A stretch of DNA of 64,000 bases, taken from the NCBI RefSeq assembly GCF_001704415.2, contig NW_017189851.1, positions 682,001 to 746,000 on the forward strand, given 5' to 3'. The position numbers were made by a program, and so were the translations under genes. Below are positions 37,211 through 48,001 of the stretch, piece by piece. The notes beneath the pieces are model-generated. The model made no database searches. It had not been told where the DNA came from and worked only from the letters and a program-made list of their open reading frames with translations. The DNA comes from Capra hircus. Lineage: Eukaryota > Chordata > Mammalia > Artiodactyla > Bovidae. Each line of letters begins with the position of its first letter. The stretch's first letter is position 1.

Positions 37211-38946
37211 AGCAGCTAGCCCCCACTGCCTGCCCCATCACGGGACCCACCCCACAGCCTATAGGGACGAGCTGCTTGTCCTCATTCTATAGACAAAGAC
37301 TGGCCCTGTTGGAGGGGGCCAGGTGGTGTGGCCCCACCTCTCTCAGCCCTGGCCTGGGGTCCTGCTCTCCACGGTGAGAGCGGGTAACCTGCATCCTTAC
37401 CTCAGTCCTCCACTCCAGCAGCTGAGGCAGGTGACCCACCATAGAACCCCTCACCCAGAGGATTCTTGCTGCGGAGACCACCAGCCACCGGGGACAGACC
37501 CTTCGTGAGGTCACCGTGGGTCAGCTGTGGGGTGGGCCTATGCCCTCCCTGAACTGGACCAAGTGGCAGACTCCAGGGCGTGCCAGGGGCTGGCCTGTGT
37601 GTCACGGCACTGAGGCCCTGACCTCGAGGTGTGAAGTGGACCTTCCCCACCCAGGGGGGCCCCAGCCCCCATCAGCCAGCTCTGCCTCAGCCTGGGGGGA
37701 GGGGGGCAATCAGACACCTCTTTGGCCTCAAGCCCAGGGCTGGGCACTGAACTAGCTTCCAGCACATGGCTCCCGGGGCTCTGCCACAGACCCGGGTCGG
37801 GGGAAGCCGGCCGTGGCCTGCCTGGGCACACAGGGCACCTGCACCGGGGCAGAGGAGACACGCCGCTGTGCTCACAGGAGCACGCGGTCATGAGAACAGA
37901 GACACACGTGCAGACGCATGTCTAGTTCAGGCCACACAGGCTCCGGGGCTGGGCATGGAGGATCCCTGGACACCGGGCGGCTCCTCCAGCCGGATTCCCC
38001 CACCCTGAGTTCCGGCTGCCCGGCCTCCCCGCCAGGACACGTGCTCAGGTGCGCCCAGCATGAGCCCACTGAGGCGACCACAGCGCCCGTGCTATGTGCA
38101 CGCGGGGCCGTGGGCGTGCGGGCGGGGGTGGATGTGCACCACAGCGTGTGCGCGCGTGCACGCGGGGCAGCCTGGCACGCGTGTGCACATGCGTGTGCAA
38201 GTGTGCAGCCTTGTGGACATGAGCACGTGCAGAGAAACGTGTGCAGCCTGCGGCACCACGGACATGAAGGGGGGGGGACCAGGGGCGCACCCTCCAGGAA
38301 ACGCATGCCCCACCCGCCCCCAGCCCTTCACACCAGGTAGAGGGGAAGGGTCCCGCGGGAGCCGCCAGGGAGGGGGTGCTCGAGCCCCTCCACGTCCCGA
38401 GCCCCTCCACGTCCCCTGCCCCTCCGCGCAGCCCGCAGGGGCCCTCAGGTTGCGGATGAGGGGTGCTTGCCTGCACCTCTGCTCATCCGCCCCCTGGGTG
38501 GGGGACAGCTCTGGGTCAGCCCCGCCCTCCGCGCCCTCTACTGTCGCCGACGCCCCCATCATCCCGCTGCGGTCTGACCCCAGAAAAACCAGAGGTCCTG
38601 AGCCGAGTCCGCGGGGTGCGAGGAGGGAGGCAGCTGGACACCCCCACCCCTGCTGGGTGCCCGCGTTTCTGCAGACCTGCTAGTTAACCCCTTAGCGGCC
38701 GGGCGCTCCGAAGCGGGACCCACCCTTCCCGACAGCGGACCCCCACCTTGGCCCCGCCGCCGGCCCCGCCACCGCCGCCAACTTTCCCGGAAAGCGGCAA
38801 CTTTTCCTGCCGCCGCGGGCTCCGCCCTCCCGGGGCCGGGCGGCACTGCGGTGACCCTCCGCAGCCCCCGGAAGCCCGGGCGCGCCCCGAGTCTCAGGGA
38901 GGGGCGCCCAGATCCCGCGCGCGGCCGGCCCGGGCGCGGCACTCAC

Positions 38947-38968
38947 CTCTGGCGGACGCCCTCTTCAT
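38947..38968 (-). CDS. RTN4R: RTN4R coding exon 1 (start codon and first 7 codons)
   Basis: Read on the minus strand, ATG lies at 38968-38966 and is followed by codons for KRASAR and a single G, then a strong donor GTGAGT at 38946-38941. The encoded start MKRASAR matches the known RTN4R start MKRASAGG apart from one residue. The phase-1 G joins the GA that begins exon 2 to restore a Gly codon, so the reading frame continues without a break. Together the exons encode 473 residues. The exon sits in a CpG island, as expected for this gene, and is the start of the signal peptide. It is too short for an ORF finder. The start is chosen by family match, the donor and the frame. Confidence 0.93.
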
Positions 38969-39172
38969 CGTAGGGGTCGGGCGGGGCGCGTCGGGAACCG
39001 AAAGTCGCTCCGGGGCCGGCGCCCGTCCGCCCGCGGCCGGGTCCGCATCCAGGCGCCGCCGCTCCGGCCCGGCCCCGGCCCGGCCGCGGGACGAGGCTGC
39101 GCGCTCCGCCCGGTCGGCTGGGCTGCGGGCGGCGGCGCGGAGGCGAGGGCGGCGGGCCGGGAGCCGATGAAT

Positions 39173-39194
39173 GTTTTATGGGATCATGTGGTTT
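39173..39194 (-). promoter_or_regulatory. RTN4R: TATA-like box and adjacent RUNX-type site upstream of RTN4R
   Basis: On the minus strand CATAAAAC lies at 39180-39173, an isolated AT-rich motif within almost pure GC sequence. A RUNX consensus TGTGGTTT is on the plus strand at 39187-39194, directly upstream. If the TATA-like box is used, transcription would start about 25-30 bases downstream, near 39145-39150, giving a 5' leader of about 180 nt. The motifs are seen; their use is inferred. Confidence 0.45.
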
Positions 39195-39300
39195 GACGCG
39201 CGAGCGCTCCGCCGGGTCCCCGCCGGCCGGGCCGGGCGGGGCGGGCCGGGGGCGGGCCGGGGCGGGGCCTGGCGGCGGGCTAGGCGCCCACCTGCGCGCG

Positions 39301-39329
39301 CCGGGCCGGGCCGGGCCGGGCCGGGCCGG
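39301..39329. repeat. CCGGG pentamer run upstream of RTN4R
   Basis: Five perfect CCGGG units plus CCGG, about 330 bases upstream of the start codon and within the CpG island. Confidence 0.9.
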
Positions 39330-41182
39330 CGGGAGGGGCGTGGGCCGGGGACGCGGGCTGGGCGGCGGGGAGGCGCTCGGCCCGCCCGGTGCAGCGGCGC
39401 CGCGCGGCCCGGACAAAGGCGGCGCGTTTCTAAAGAGGCGGCGGCCCCTGCAGGCGGCCTCGGGGATGGCGGTCTGGCCGAGCCGGCTCGGGGTGCGGGT
39501 CGAGGGCGTGGCGGCCCGGGCTCGCGGCGTTTGGGGTTCCCCGAGCGGCCAGCTACCTCTCAGGGCTTTGTCCACAGGCCGGGGAACGCGGGCTGCGCCT
39601 CGGCGTGGCCGACGCCCTTCCTCGCTTCAATAAACACCGGAGGCCAACCCGCTCCGCCAGCAGCCCTTTGCTGGGGTAGCCTTGTTCCATTTTTCAGTTG
39701 GAAAACAGGCTCGAAGCTTCGCCGACTTCCTAGGGCCCCACCTGTCTTTGTGACCCAGGGATGGGGCTCAGGCTCAGGCTCAGGCCTGCCCCTACCTCCA
39801 CAGGTGTCCGCCCCCACCCCGCCCCATCCCCTCCCGTGGATGTCGTTTCCCTTCCAGGAGGTCCTCTTCAGAGCCCACTTGCTTGGTGCCCCCCAACCCT
39901 GCACAGAGTCAGGCCAGACTCTAGGGCCAGAGAACCCACTGACGCACCCTCACACTCCAGGGACACCTGCACAGCTGTCCCACCTTCCTCTGCAGGGGGA
40001 GCTCTCCTGAGTCTTCAGCCAGCCCCCGGGTCAGCATCCCTGCAGGCTGCCCGAGGGCCACATGGATGGGGACTCGCTGGCAGGGCGTCCCTGGGATCCT
40101 GTGCTCGGGGCAGCCTTGGGTCCTCCCTGTGGCTGCAGCATCCTGGCTGAGGGCTTGGGAATCCCCCTGGGAACCCAGCCAGTGTCCCCCAGAGGCTGAG
40201 GGGCTGATGACTGGGAGGTCTGGCACGTTCTGCCTCCCCATCAGACCTGCCTCCCTCCTGACCGGAGAGGAGGCTTGGGCGAGGTCGGCAGAGCATGGGA
40301 GAGCAAGGCCTGCTGGCCTTCCAAGGGCAGGTGGGGCCTCTCTGAGTCCAGTGTTCCCGTCTGCACACAGAGTCACAGGCAGCCTCACGGGCTGGACACC
40401 ACTGCTGGTGCCTGAACCCCTCCAGTGCTGCATGTGGCACCAACCTTTGCCCGCTGCACCCCAGTCACCCTTGTTCCAGGCTTGGCTTACCGGGTCATTG
40501 TGGAGCACACTCGATTCCCAGAAACATGGGAGGTAAGCGGGAGTCAGGATCCCTAGCGTTGGTGTCCTTGGGCCTGCCCCCAGCCACACATGCACAGCTG
40601 CCTCCCCAATGGATGCTGGATGCCACCAGTGATCCTTGCCGCCATGTGGAGGCGTGTCCCCCACTGTGCAGGCGGGGAACCTGCGGTCGGGCTCACAGGG
40701 TTGGCAGGAGGCAGAGGCTTGTCCCTGGTGTCAGCGCTTCCCCCATGGCTCCTGCATGTGGCGGCAGCTCCCGGACCGGGAAGAAGCTCTCCCCTCAGGC
40801 CCACCTGAGGCCAGAGGACTGGCCGCGTGACACTCAGTGGCCGTCATTCTGAGGTTAGGGCAGGTGTGGGCCTTGACCCAATGCTCCTGGGTGGCTGTAA
40901 CCATCTAGGTCCCCGGGTGGGCCCACCACTGCTAAAGCTTGTACCCTGCCTGCCTGTAGATTCAAAGCCCTTCCTGGCAGCAGTGGGGGGGCACCCATTC
41001 TGGGGCCACACGTTTCACCCACCGAGCTCAGATGTTCTGGCCCTTCTGGCCTGGGGCTTGGGCCTGCCACGCACCCAAAGGTCTGTGTGGTGGGAGTGGG
41101 CTGAGGCCTGCAAGCCACTGTGGTCTGCAGGAAAGGACACTGGGAGACTGTGTCTCCCAAGTCAGCACCACGGCCAGCGCCG

Positions 41183-41211
41183 CCCCCCCACCCCCCCCAC
41201 CCCCCCCCCCC
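41183..41211. repeat. Poly-C tract
   Basis: Nearly pure C, broken only by single A residues. Such tracts are length-variable and prone to sequencing error. Confidence 0.9.
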
Positions 41212-42354
41212 GTTGGCTGCCCAGCCTGGGAGATGACCCCTGTGTGGGGGCCATGGGTGTTGGCTGGGGAAGGGGGAGATGGGTGTGGACCTGCAGGAAG
41301 AGGGGTGCTGGGCAGGGCTGGGTGGCAGGTCAGCCTGCCTCCAGCAGGAGGCTGCGGGGGGTGGGTGTGTGGTAAGGGTGTGGGTACACCCAGGAAAGCC
41401 TAGGGGACGTGCTGCAGCCTCTGGGGGTCAGCAACTGGGGCCAGAGCTGGAGACACCATGGGAAGGGCCTGGTCGCACTCTGCAGACCGGCTGCTAGGCT
41501 GCCCAGAGGGGATGAAGAGACGACAGACTGTGGTCCAGGCCACACCGATATGAGCTGCCCAGGCTTTCTGGACATGTGTCTCTGGGGCCGGGAGCCTGTG
41601 GACGCCTTGCCTCTCAGGGCTGCACAGCCTGTACCCCAACCTGGGCTGAGCTGCCTGAGCTGGCCCCACAGCTGCCACACACAGGGAGTGGCCTCTGTCA
41701 GCTCTCCCGCTCTGCCCCTCCGGTGAGGCCACATTCCTGGCTGCCTCACCCCCACCCCATCCTGGGGACCAGCCCCCGAGATCAGCCTGTCAGGCAGGAG
41801 AGGCCCTGCGGGCTGTGTGACCTCGGCCCAGGCCCTGGCCTCGCTGAGCTCGGGGCAGCACGTGGATGAGGTGGACACTGACGCCTCCTGGCCTCCACCC
41901 CTGAGGGGGCACGCGAGAGTCTCCCTCAAGCCTCCAGGTCCTCTGGCACAACCTAGCTTGGACCAGGGGACACTTCCATCGTGGCTGGTACCTGGTGATG
42001 GGTTTGAACCTGCTCGGAAACTCCCAGGGGCCGTGTTCCATCCTCAGAGACAGGCCTGCGGTGGCTTTGCTTGGTGGCTGGTGTGGGACTCGGGGCACGT
42101 GGTCCCCTGATGGCTGTCTGGGGAAGGATGGGGGCACGGGGCGCGGCTTCTGCTGCACGCACGTCAGGCCGCCCAGGATCACCTGAGGAAGGACCTGATT
42201 CTGCCCAAGTGCTGTTCCAATGTGACCCTTCCTGGCACTGAGTGGGTGGCTGGGAGTGTGATCCCAGTGCCAGGGAGCTGGGGGGTGTTGGCCTGCCATC
42301 TGGCCTCTCAGTGGAGGGCAGCTGCCTGCTCAAGGCCCAGAGGAACTCTGTGCC

Positions 42355-42450
42355 AGGCCTGCGGAGTGCATCATCCCCTTCTGTGCTGTGGTGCGGACAC
42401 CACCACCACCACCCACTTTACAGACAGGACAGTGGAGGCCGAGGGGACTT
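42355..42450 (-). mobile_element. MIR fragment
   Basis: GTGCCAGGCCTGCGGAGTGC, then a CACCACCAC stretch and CACTTTACAGACAGGACAGT, follow the reversed MIR core in order. Confidence 0.55.
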
Positions 42451-45039
42451 GGGTAGACCCACGTCCCGGCAGCCCCTCCCGCCGCTTCACCTAGACGCTC
42501 CCTGTCCCCCACCCCAGCCCCAGGGCTGCAGAGGGTGTTCTGGTCCCTGTCACCATAAGCCCTGTGCCCCTGAGGAGTCCCTCTGCCCAGTTTTGCTGAT
42601 ATTAGGCCACCATTAATCCACTTCCTCATCTCTTATTCATCAAAGCCACGTGCAGCAGCTGCCGGGGCCATGCAGGGAAAGGGTGACAGCTCGACCCCCG
42701 GCAGCCGAATCCCCTGCATCCCGCTGGGCCTGCCCAGCTCTGAACACCTCCAACCTCCACAGCAGTCAGAGGCCTCTTCCCACAGGGTGGCCTCAGGGGT
42801 TCACCCTGCAGGGAGTGCCCCTCCTACCCACAGGAGGTGTGTGCATGACACCATGGTGGCCCTCATGCAGCCCCAATCCCCAGTCTCATGGCCAGTGTCT
42901 GGGATGGGAGCCTGGGCCTGGGGAGGGGCTGCGTGGAGCTGTGGCCCTGGCCCCTGCCCCCTGCCCCTGGCTGCACCTGCCCCTTCTCCTGATTCCCAGG
43001 CTGGGCTGAGTCCCCGTGGGCAGGCACAATGTCCCGTCTCAGAGAGTGTAGGACGCCGGCCCCTGCCTGGGCACCAGCTGGGGCCAGGCTGGGGCCTGAG
43101 TAGGACACTCCTGGTCCCCAGGGAGCCCAGAGTCTGTGCAGGGGCCGCACTCTGGAAGGCAGGGTCCCCAGGCTTCGCCCCAGGCTGCAGGCTTGATTCG
43201 CGCCCCTCCCCCACGCCTGCAGGGAATGCGGATCTTTCCAGAGCCACCCACCCAGCAGTGACAGCTAAATCGGGAGCCGCTGTTCACACCAGGAGCCCGG
43301 CAGTGGTCAAAACCGGGTCGGGGGAGGGGGCACTGGGCCCACAAGCGCCCAGCAGGCTGGGGAAGGTGGCCGGGGCTGCCAGGTGGAGTGAGCATGAGTG
43401 GAGGGTAGGGTGGGCCATGCAGACCCACCCGGAGCCATAGGGAGAGGCTCCTGTGGGGCCGACCTGGGCTGAGTGAGAACCCAGTGCTGCTTTTCCTGGG
43501 GTTCCCTGGACCCTGAGACCTTCTCCAGGTTGCCGCAGTCCATGGGGCGTGAAGACTGACTCCATTCTCTGGGTGGAGGGGCTGAGAGCAGGGTAGGGCC
43601 AGTCCAGCTGGAGCTCAGCCCTCGCCCCCTGAGTGTACTGTGAAGTCCCTGGCCCTCCTCCCCTCAGTGCCTTCATCCACTCCATTTCTCAGTCATTTAG
43701 TCATTCAACAAACACACTGAAGGCCCACTCCAGATACCCTTAAGTCTCTCCAGACTCGGGTCCTCTCACTCTCACAGGATACAGATGGGAAGGTTGAGCT
43801 CCAGAGGGAAAGCCTTGTCCTGGGGTCACTTCTGTACTGAAGGGTCACCCAGAAGCCCGCAGGGACTGACATCCAATTGAGCAGGCAGCTGAAGCAGAGC
43901 CAGCTTGGGATTCACCCACCGCCCCGACACCCTGCTCGGGGGCTCAGCCTGAGGTCCCGAGGCTCTGCCCTTGGCAAATGGCTCTTCACCCTGGAGCCAC
44001 AGGACAGAGGGCCATGCCCCACACCCCAGCCTATTCTGGAGCGAGCCTCGCCTTGCCTCCTGCCCCATGCCCAGGGTCACGAGCAGGGAGCAGGACAGGG
44101 CCCAGATCTTGCCTTCAAGTGATAGAGGCCTCAGTGGCCAGTCCTGGAGACTAGAGTCCTGCCTGGGACTCTCCAGGTGCAGTTCCAAGCTTCCTTGTCT
44201 GTTCAACCAGCCCTATCGCCCGCCTTCCCCCGGGGCTGAAGGGCATGTGTGCAATGTCTGGCTTGAGGAGGGGGCTCTAAGGCGGCTGCAGCAGCAGGCA
44301 GGCCTCTGAGACCGGGGTATTTTTAGCCAGGATTCCTGCTGACAGGCCAGGCTGGCCGAGGTTTGCTGCCAGCCGCAGAGGCGCTTCTCCCAGCCTGCAT
44401 CAGGACACACAGGGTCTGCCCCCCAGCCCGGCCCCTGCTCTGGGCCCCTGCCCCTCACCCATCCAGGTGCAGCCTTCCCGGTCAGGGGGCTGGTTCCTCC
44501 CGGGGCGGGGGGAGGCTCCCCCAGGTCAGACACTCTGGGAAATGAGCCTGGCCCTGGGGGAACGCTGAGTGCAGGTGAGGGGAGACCCTGCTACGGAGCC
44601 ATCTGCTGCCCAGGTCCTGGGCCTCGGGCTCGGGCTGCCACTCCTGACCCTCCTGAGGGTGGGGTTTCTTGGAAGCTCCAGTCAGCGCGAGGGCTCCCGG
44701 CTGCAGGGTCTGTCCGAGGGCCCCCTGGCTGCTGCCTCTCTGCCCCGCTGCCGGCCCCTTCCGGAACGACTAGTCAGCAGAGTGGCCAGAGCCATCAGCC
44801 CCAGGCCCGGCTCCTCGCCCCCCGGACACCCCTGCCTAGTGCCGCCCACCTGCTCCGGCCACTGGGTCTCTCTAGTCTGTCCGACAGGGTGGGCTGCTAT
44901 GCATGTGAGCATGGGGCCACGCCTGGGCCCGCAGAGCTTCCTGGCTCAACCAGAACCGTGTCTCTTCCCACAGGCAGGAGAGGACACCCAGGAAGGTACT
45001 GCGCCCGGGCCGAGCCCTCCGCACGCTCCACTCCCCAGG

Positions 45040-45180
45040 GGCAGGGGCCGAATCACGGTCCAGCACGCTGGACAGCGCCGCGCCTGCGCACTCTGCGCGA
45101 GGGAGTGCAGGGGGCGGGGCCGCTGGCGCAGGTCAGGGGCGGTGGCCTGGCGCGGGGGTGCGTCGAGGGGGCCCCGCTGG
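45040..45180. promoter_or_regulatory. Orphan CpG-rich patch with NRF1-like motif and GC box
   Basis: A short CpG-dense segment lies about 6 kb above RTN4R exon 1 and 17 kb below PRODH. It contains CGCGCCTGCGCAC, close to the NRF1 consensus, near 45079-45091 and GGGGCGGGGC at 45111-45120. No open frame around it resembles a known protein. It could be the promoter of an unannotated non-coding RNA, a distal CpG-island enhancer, or a chance relic. Confidence 0.4.
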
Positions 45181-45539
45181 AGTGCCGACTGGTGGTTCTC
45201 TGGGTAAATCAGGAGGCCCTGCCAAAGTAATTCTGAGCAAGCAAAGAAACCCAGGAAAAAATTTTAAAATAAGCATACTGAGGGAGACAGGCCATGTGGG
45301 ATCCGAAAATACACTCTAGAACACAGTAATTAACACAACCCATGGACAGTCAGATGATGGAAGAGAAAGCCCAGAAAGAGGCTTCCGTGCGAATGTGAGA
45401 CGGGAGCAGGTGAAATCCAGGAGGAGGAACGGATTATCCAATAAATAATTCAAAATATATAACAAATACATCATTTTAGGACAACTAAACAGACATTTGG
45501 GGGATATGTTTGGATTCCCTACCCCACTCCTGATACTAA

Positions 45540-45925
45540 AATAAGTTCCAAATGGACGACAGCTTTAAAAAGTATAAAACCCACAAAACTACTAGAAGAA
45601 GAAGGAAAAAACCCTGTAAACCGAATCATTCCAAGAATTATACAAAAACCAGAGACGGATATATCCAACCTCGTAAAAATAAAAGGCAGATGCTTGGCAG
45701 CGAGTGGGGGGCACAAGATAAAAAGATAAATAGCGTACTGTGGGAATATCTGCATCTCACCTCACAAAAAGACACTTTCTGTTACATTCAAAGAATTCTC
45801 ACCCATCAGTTAGGAAAAGACCAACAACTCAAGAGAAAATGACCAAGATATGAAATGAGTCCATCAAAACAGGCTCAATCCGGCTCAAAACAAGAAGCAT
45901 GCAAATGTACGTTACGGTGGGGCAA
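45540..45925 (+). mobile_element. Degraded L1 ORF2 end/3' fragment
   Basis: A-rich sequence that follows the end of L1 ORF2 in order: CCAAATGGACGACAGC, ATAAAACCCACAAAACTACT, then a GACCAACAACTCAAGAGAA-like block and GCAAATGTACG. The frame is broken and it encodes nothing functional. The AT-rich DNA from about 45240 may belong to the same insertion. Confidence 0.6.
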
Positions 45926-45928
45926 GCG

Positions 45929-46012
45929 ACTTCCCTGGTGACCTGGTGGCTAAGGCTTCTCCATCCAATGCAGGGGCTGTGGGTTCAATCCCTGGTCAGG
46001 GACCATGTGCTG
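45929..46012 (+). mobile_element. CHR-type tRNA SINE fragment
   Basis: Starts ACTTCCCTGGTGACCTGGTG and contains the B-box-like GGGTTCAATCCCTGGTCAGG. Only the tRNA-like head remains, inserted next to the L1 fragment. Confidence 0.75.
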
Positions 46013-46504
46013 TGAGAGAGGGCACGCCTGCATAGAGGGCTGGGGGCGAGGAGGTGAAGGAGTCACCCTCAGGTGGGGCTGGGCCGTCAGATGCTTGGAG
46101 ACAGAGTGAGAGGGACACACACTCCTGGGCCCCTTGTATCCACATCTCAGGTTGGAGATCCAGTGACAACAGAAAATAAATCGCTATTTGCAAATAGCCC
46201 AAGTGCCCCCTGCCCCAGCTGTGGCGGGCAGCGGGCAGGGGCTCTCCTGGTGCCCAGCCATGTGGAGCCCACACCAGGTGCCCCGCCATCTGCCCGTGTC
46301 CTCGCTGGCATGGGGCTAGCAAGACATGCCCTAGGCTGTATGTCATCCCGCGGCCCCGCTTCTCAGCCACAGGGCCAGACTGACAGGGGTGTGGAGGCCC
46401 TGCACCCCCGGCCCCCCCAGGAGGGCCACCGCTTATCCCTGGGGGTCCTGTCGACTTTGCCCACACCGCTGCATCACATCCCAGCCATGCCCACTTGTCA
46501 CGGG

Positions 46505-46620
46505 CCGGCAGACCCTGGGCTCCCATCAGCTGGCTGCGTGTCCCCAGGCAGGCCCTTGCCCTTCCAGCCTCAGGCCCCTGTTGCTGAAATGGGGTGACAC
46601 CAACTTCTTAAGAGGTGCAA
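46505..46620 (+). mobile_element. MIR fragment
   Basis: GGCAGGCCCTTGCCCTTCC, CAGCCTCAGGCCCCTGTTGC and GAAATGGGGTGACACCAAC follow sense MIR (CTTGGGCAAG, GCCTCAGTTTCC, AAAATGGGG). Confidence 0.5.
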
Positions 46621-47589
46621 TTAACAAGCAAGGGGCAGGCAGGAGGGATGTGGGGGGAGCGGCCTCCCTGGCAGTGTCCCTGACTTTGCAGATACCATGT
46701 GGGGCTGTCCATGGGAGGTGTGGAGACAACAGTCTTGTTTGGAGAAGAGGTGGGTAATTTAGGAGCACTGCCTGGAAGAGGCAGGTGTCTGCTCCTGAGT
46801 GCTGGGCCGAGGCAGCTAAGGCTGCCTGTCCTCTCCTCAGGGACCCACTTCGTACCCATGAACAGTGAGGGGATGCTTGACCTGCTGGAGTGCTGGGCAG
46901 CCCCTGGGGCTGTGCTTCGGGGACCAGAGCCGGGCGGGACCTGCTCTCACTGCAGCTGAGCATGGCCTCCCTTGTCCATCTCTCACCAGCTTGTCTTGGC
47001 CTGGCAGAGCCTTTAGCGGGGAAAGGTCATCTTTTCAGTGGAGGCTGATGGAGGTGGGATGGCAGCGGGAAGGGGCTGAGAACTGGGGGAGGCGCCTGCA
47101 GAGGCTGTTCAGCTGCCCAGTCAGAAGCGCCTCCTGTGTACCCCTTGGGGAGCAGGCTGTGCCCCACCCAGGCCCCAGGATGGGGAGACCCCGTGTGGGG
47201 GACTGGGCTCCCAGGAAGGAGAGTCCAGCCCCAGGAGCGTGGATCACAGTTGCACGCGCGTCGGGTGCTGAGCATGGTGCAGACGTGGCCGCAGCCTGGC
47301 CTAGGAGGGCCAGGAGGACACCCTTGTGCTCAGGAAGCGAGGAGGGGGAGCCCACAGCCTGGTGAGTGGGCGGGGGTCACCGTCTCCGCCCCGCCAGGCC
47401 TGACTCCCGCGAGCCCCCGATGCACGGCGTGTTGGGGGCCCCGGTGATGAACCATACCTCTGCGTCCCTTTGTTCTTGAGGAGTTTCAGGGACTCAGAGG
47501 CAGCTCCTTCAGCGGGTAAAGGGTGTCAGGTGAAAAACGGAGGAAAGAAGAATGGAGTGCAGGCTGCAGTTGGTGACAGCGGCGTGTCA

Positions 47590-47747
47590 GTATCGGTTCC
47601 CTGATCGCACGCCCTAAGTAGAATGTTGACAACGGGGAACCGGGTGGGCGCCGCATGGGAGCGCCCTGTGCTGTGCTCTTGGTTCTTCTCTAAATGTGAA
47701 AACTGTTCTGAAATTTTAAAGTTTATTTGGAAAAAGAAGGAGAGATG
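47590..47747 (+). mobile_element. L1M 3' end
   Basis: The order AATGTTGACAACGGGGAACC, GGTTCTTCTCTAAATGTGAA and CTGTTCTGAAATTTTAAAG reproduces the terminal bases of L1M elements and ends in an A-rich tail. A SINE follows immediately. Confidence 0.65.
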
Positions 47748-48001
47748 GGGGGCTCCTCTGGTGGCTCAGCGGTGGAGAGTCCACCTGCCATGCCGGGGAC
47801 ATGGGCTCGATTCCCCAGGCCAGGAAGATCCCACGTGCCTGGGAGCAGCTAAGCCCGGGAGTCAGCCGCCGAAGCCTGCGTGCCGCGCAGCCCGTGTTTG
47901 CAACCGGAGAAGCCACCCCACGGAGACACCTGCGCTCTGCAAGGAGAGAGGAGAGAAAGCCCGTGCAGCAATGAGACCCAGCACAGCCGAGAAGAAACAG
48001 A
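47748..48001 (+). mobile_element. CHR-type tRNA SINE
   Basis: Head GGCTCCTCTGGTGGCTCAG, then GGGCTCGATTCCCCAGG, then the body with GCAATGAGACCCAGCACAGC and a degraded A-rich tail. It follows the L1M 3' end directly. Confidence 0.8.

Larger units (their letters stand above)
22808..38946 (-). other. RTN4R: RTN4R intron 1 (16.1 kb)
   Basis: The intron starts with GTGAGT (38946-38941) and ends with a pyrimidine-rich stretch and CCCACAG (22814-22808). It is GC-rich and contains no exon I can support. It holds a 19-bp minisatellite (24010-24096), a roughly 51-bp minisatellite (25537-25912), MIR fragments, an old L1-like A-rich stretch near 30 kb, AT-rich blocks at 24975-25125, 31635-31740 and 34855-34960, and an alternating purine-pyrimidine tract near exon 1. 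Human miR-1286 maps to this intron, but I did not find a matching mature sequence here by eye. Confidence 0.9.
38690..39560 (-). promoter_or_regulatory. RTN4R: CpG island promoter of RTN4R
   Basis: A dense CpG block with many GC boxes surrounds exon 1. Upstream of the gene it includes a CCGGG pentamer run at 39301-39329. CpG density falls sharply by about 39.6 kb and below about 38.7 kb. Transcription toward lower coordinates is implied by exon 1. The high CpG count implies that the island escapes germline methylation. Confidence 0.85.
39635..45039. other. Spacer between RTN4R promoter and orphan CpG patch
   Basis: GC-rich intergenic DNA with MIR pieces and a poly-C tract. No coding exon. 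No DGCR6L- or PRODH-like copy is present, although these lie beside RTN4R in human. Confidence 0.7.

Noticed and set aside
22808..38946. Orthologue of miR-1286
   Set aside because: Human miR-1286 is in this intron, but I could not find its mature sequence or a clear hairpin by eye. A covariance or BLAST search would settle it.
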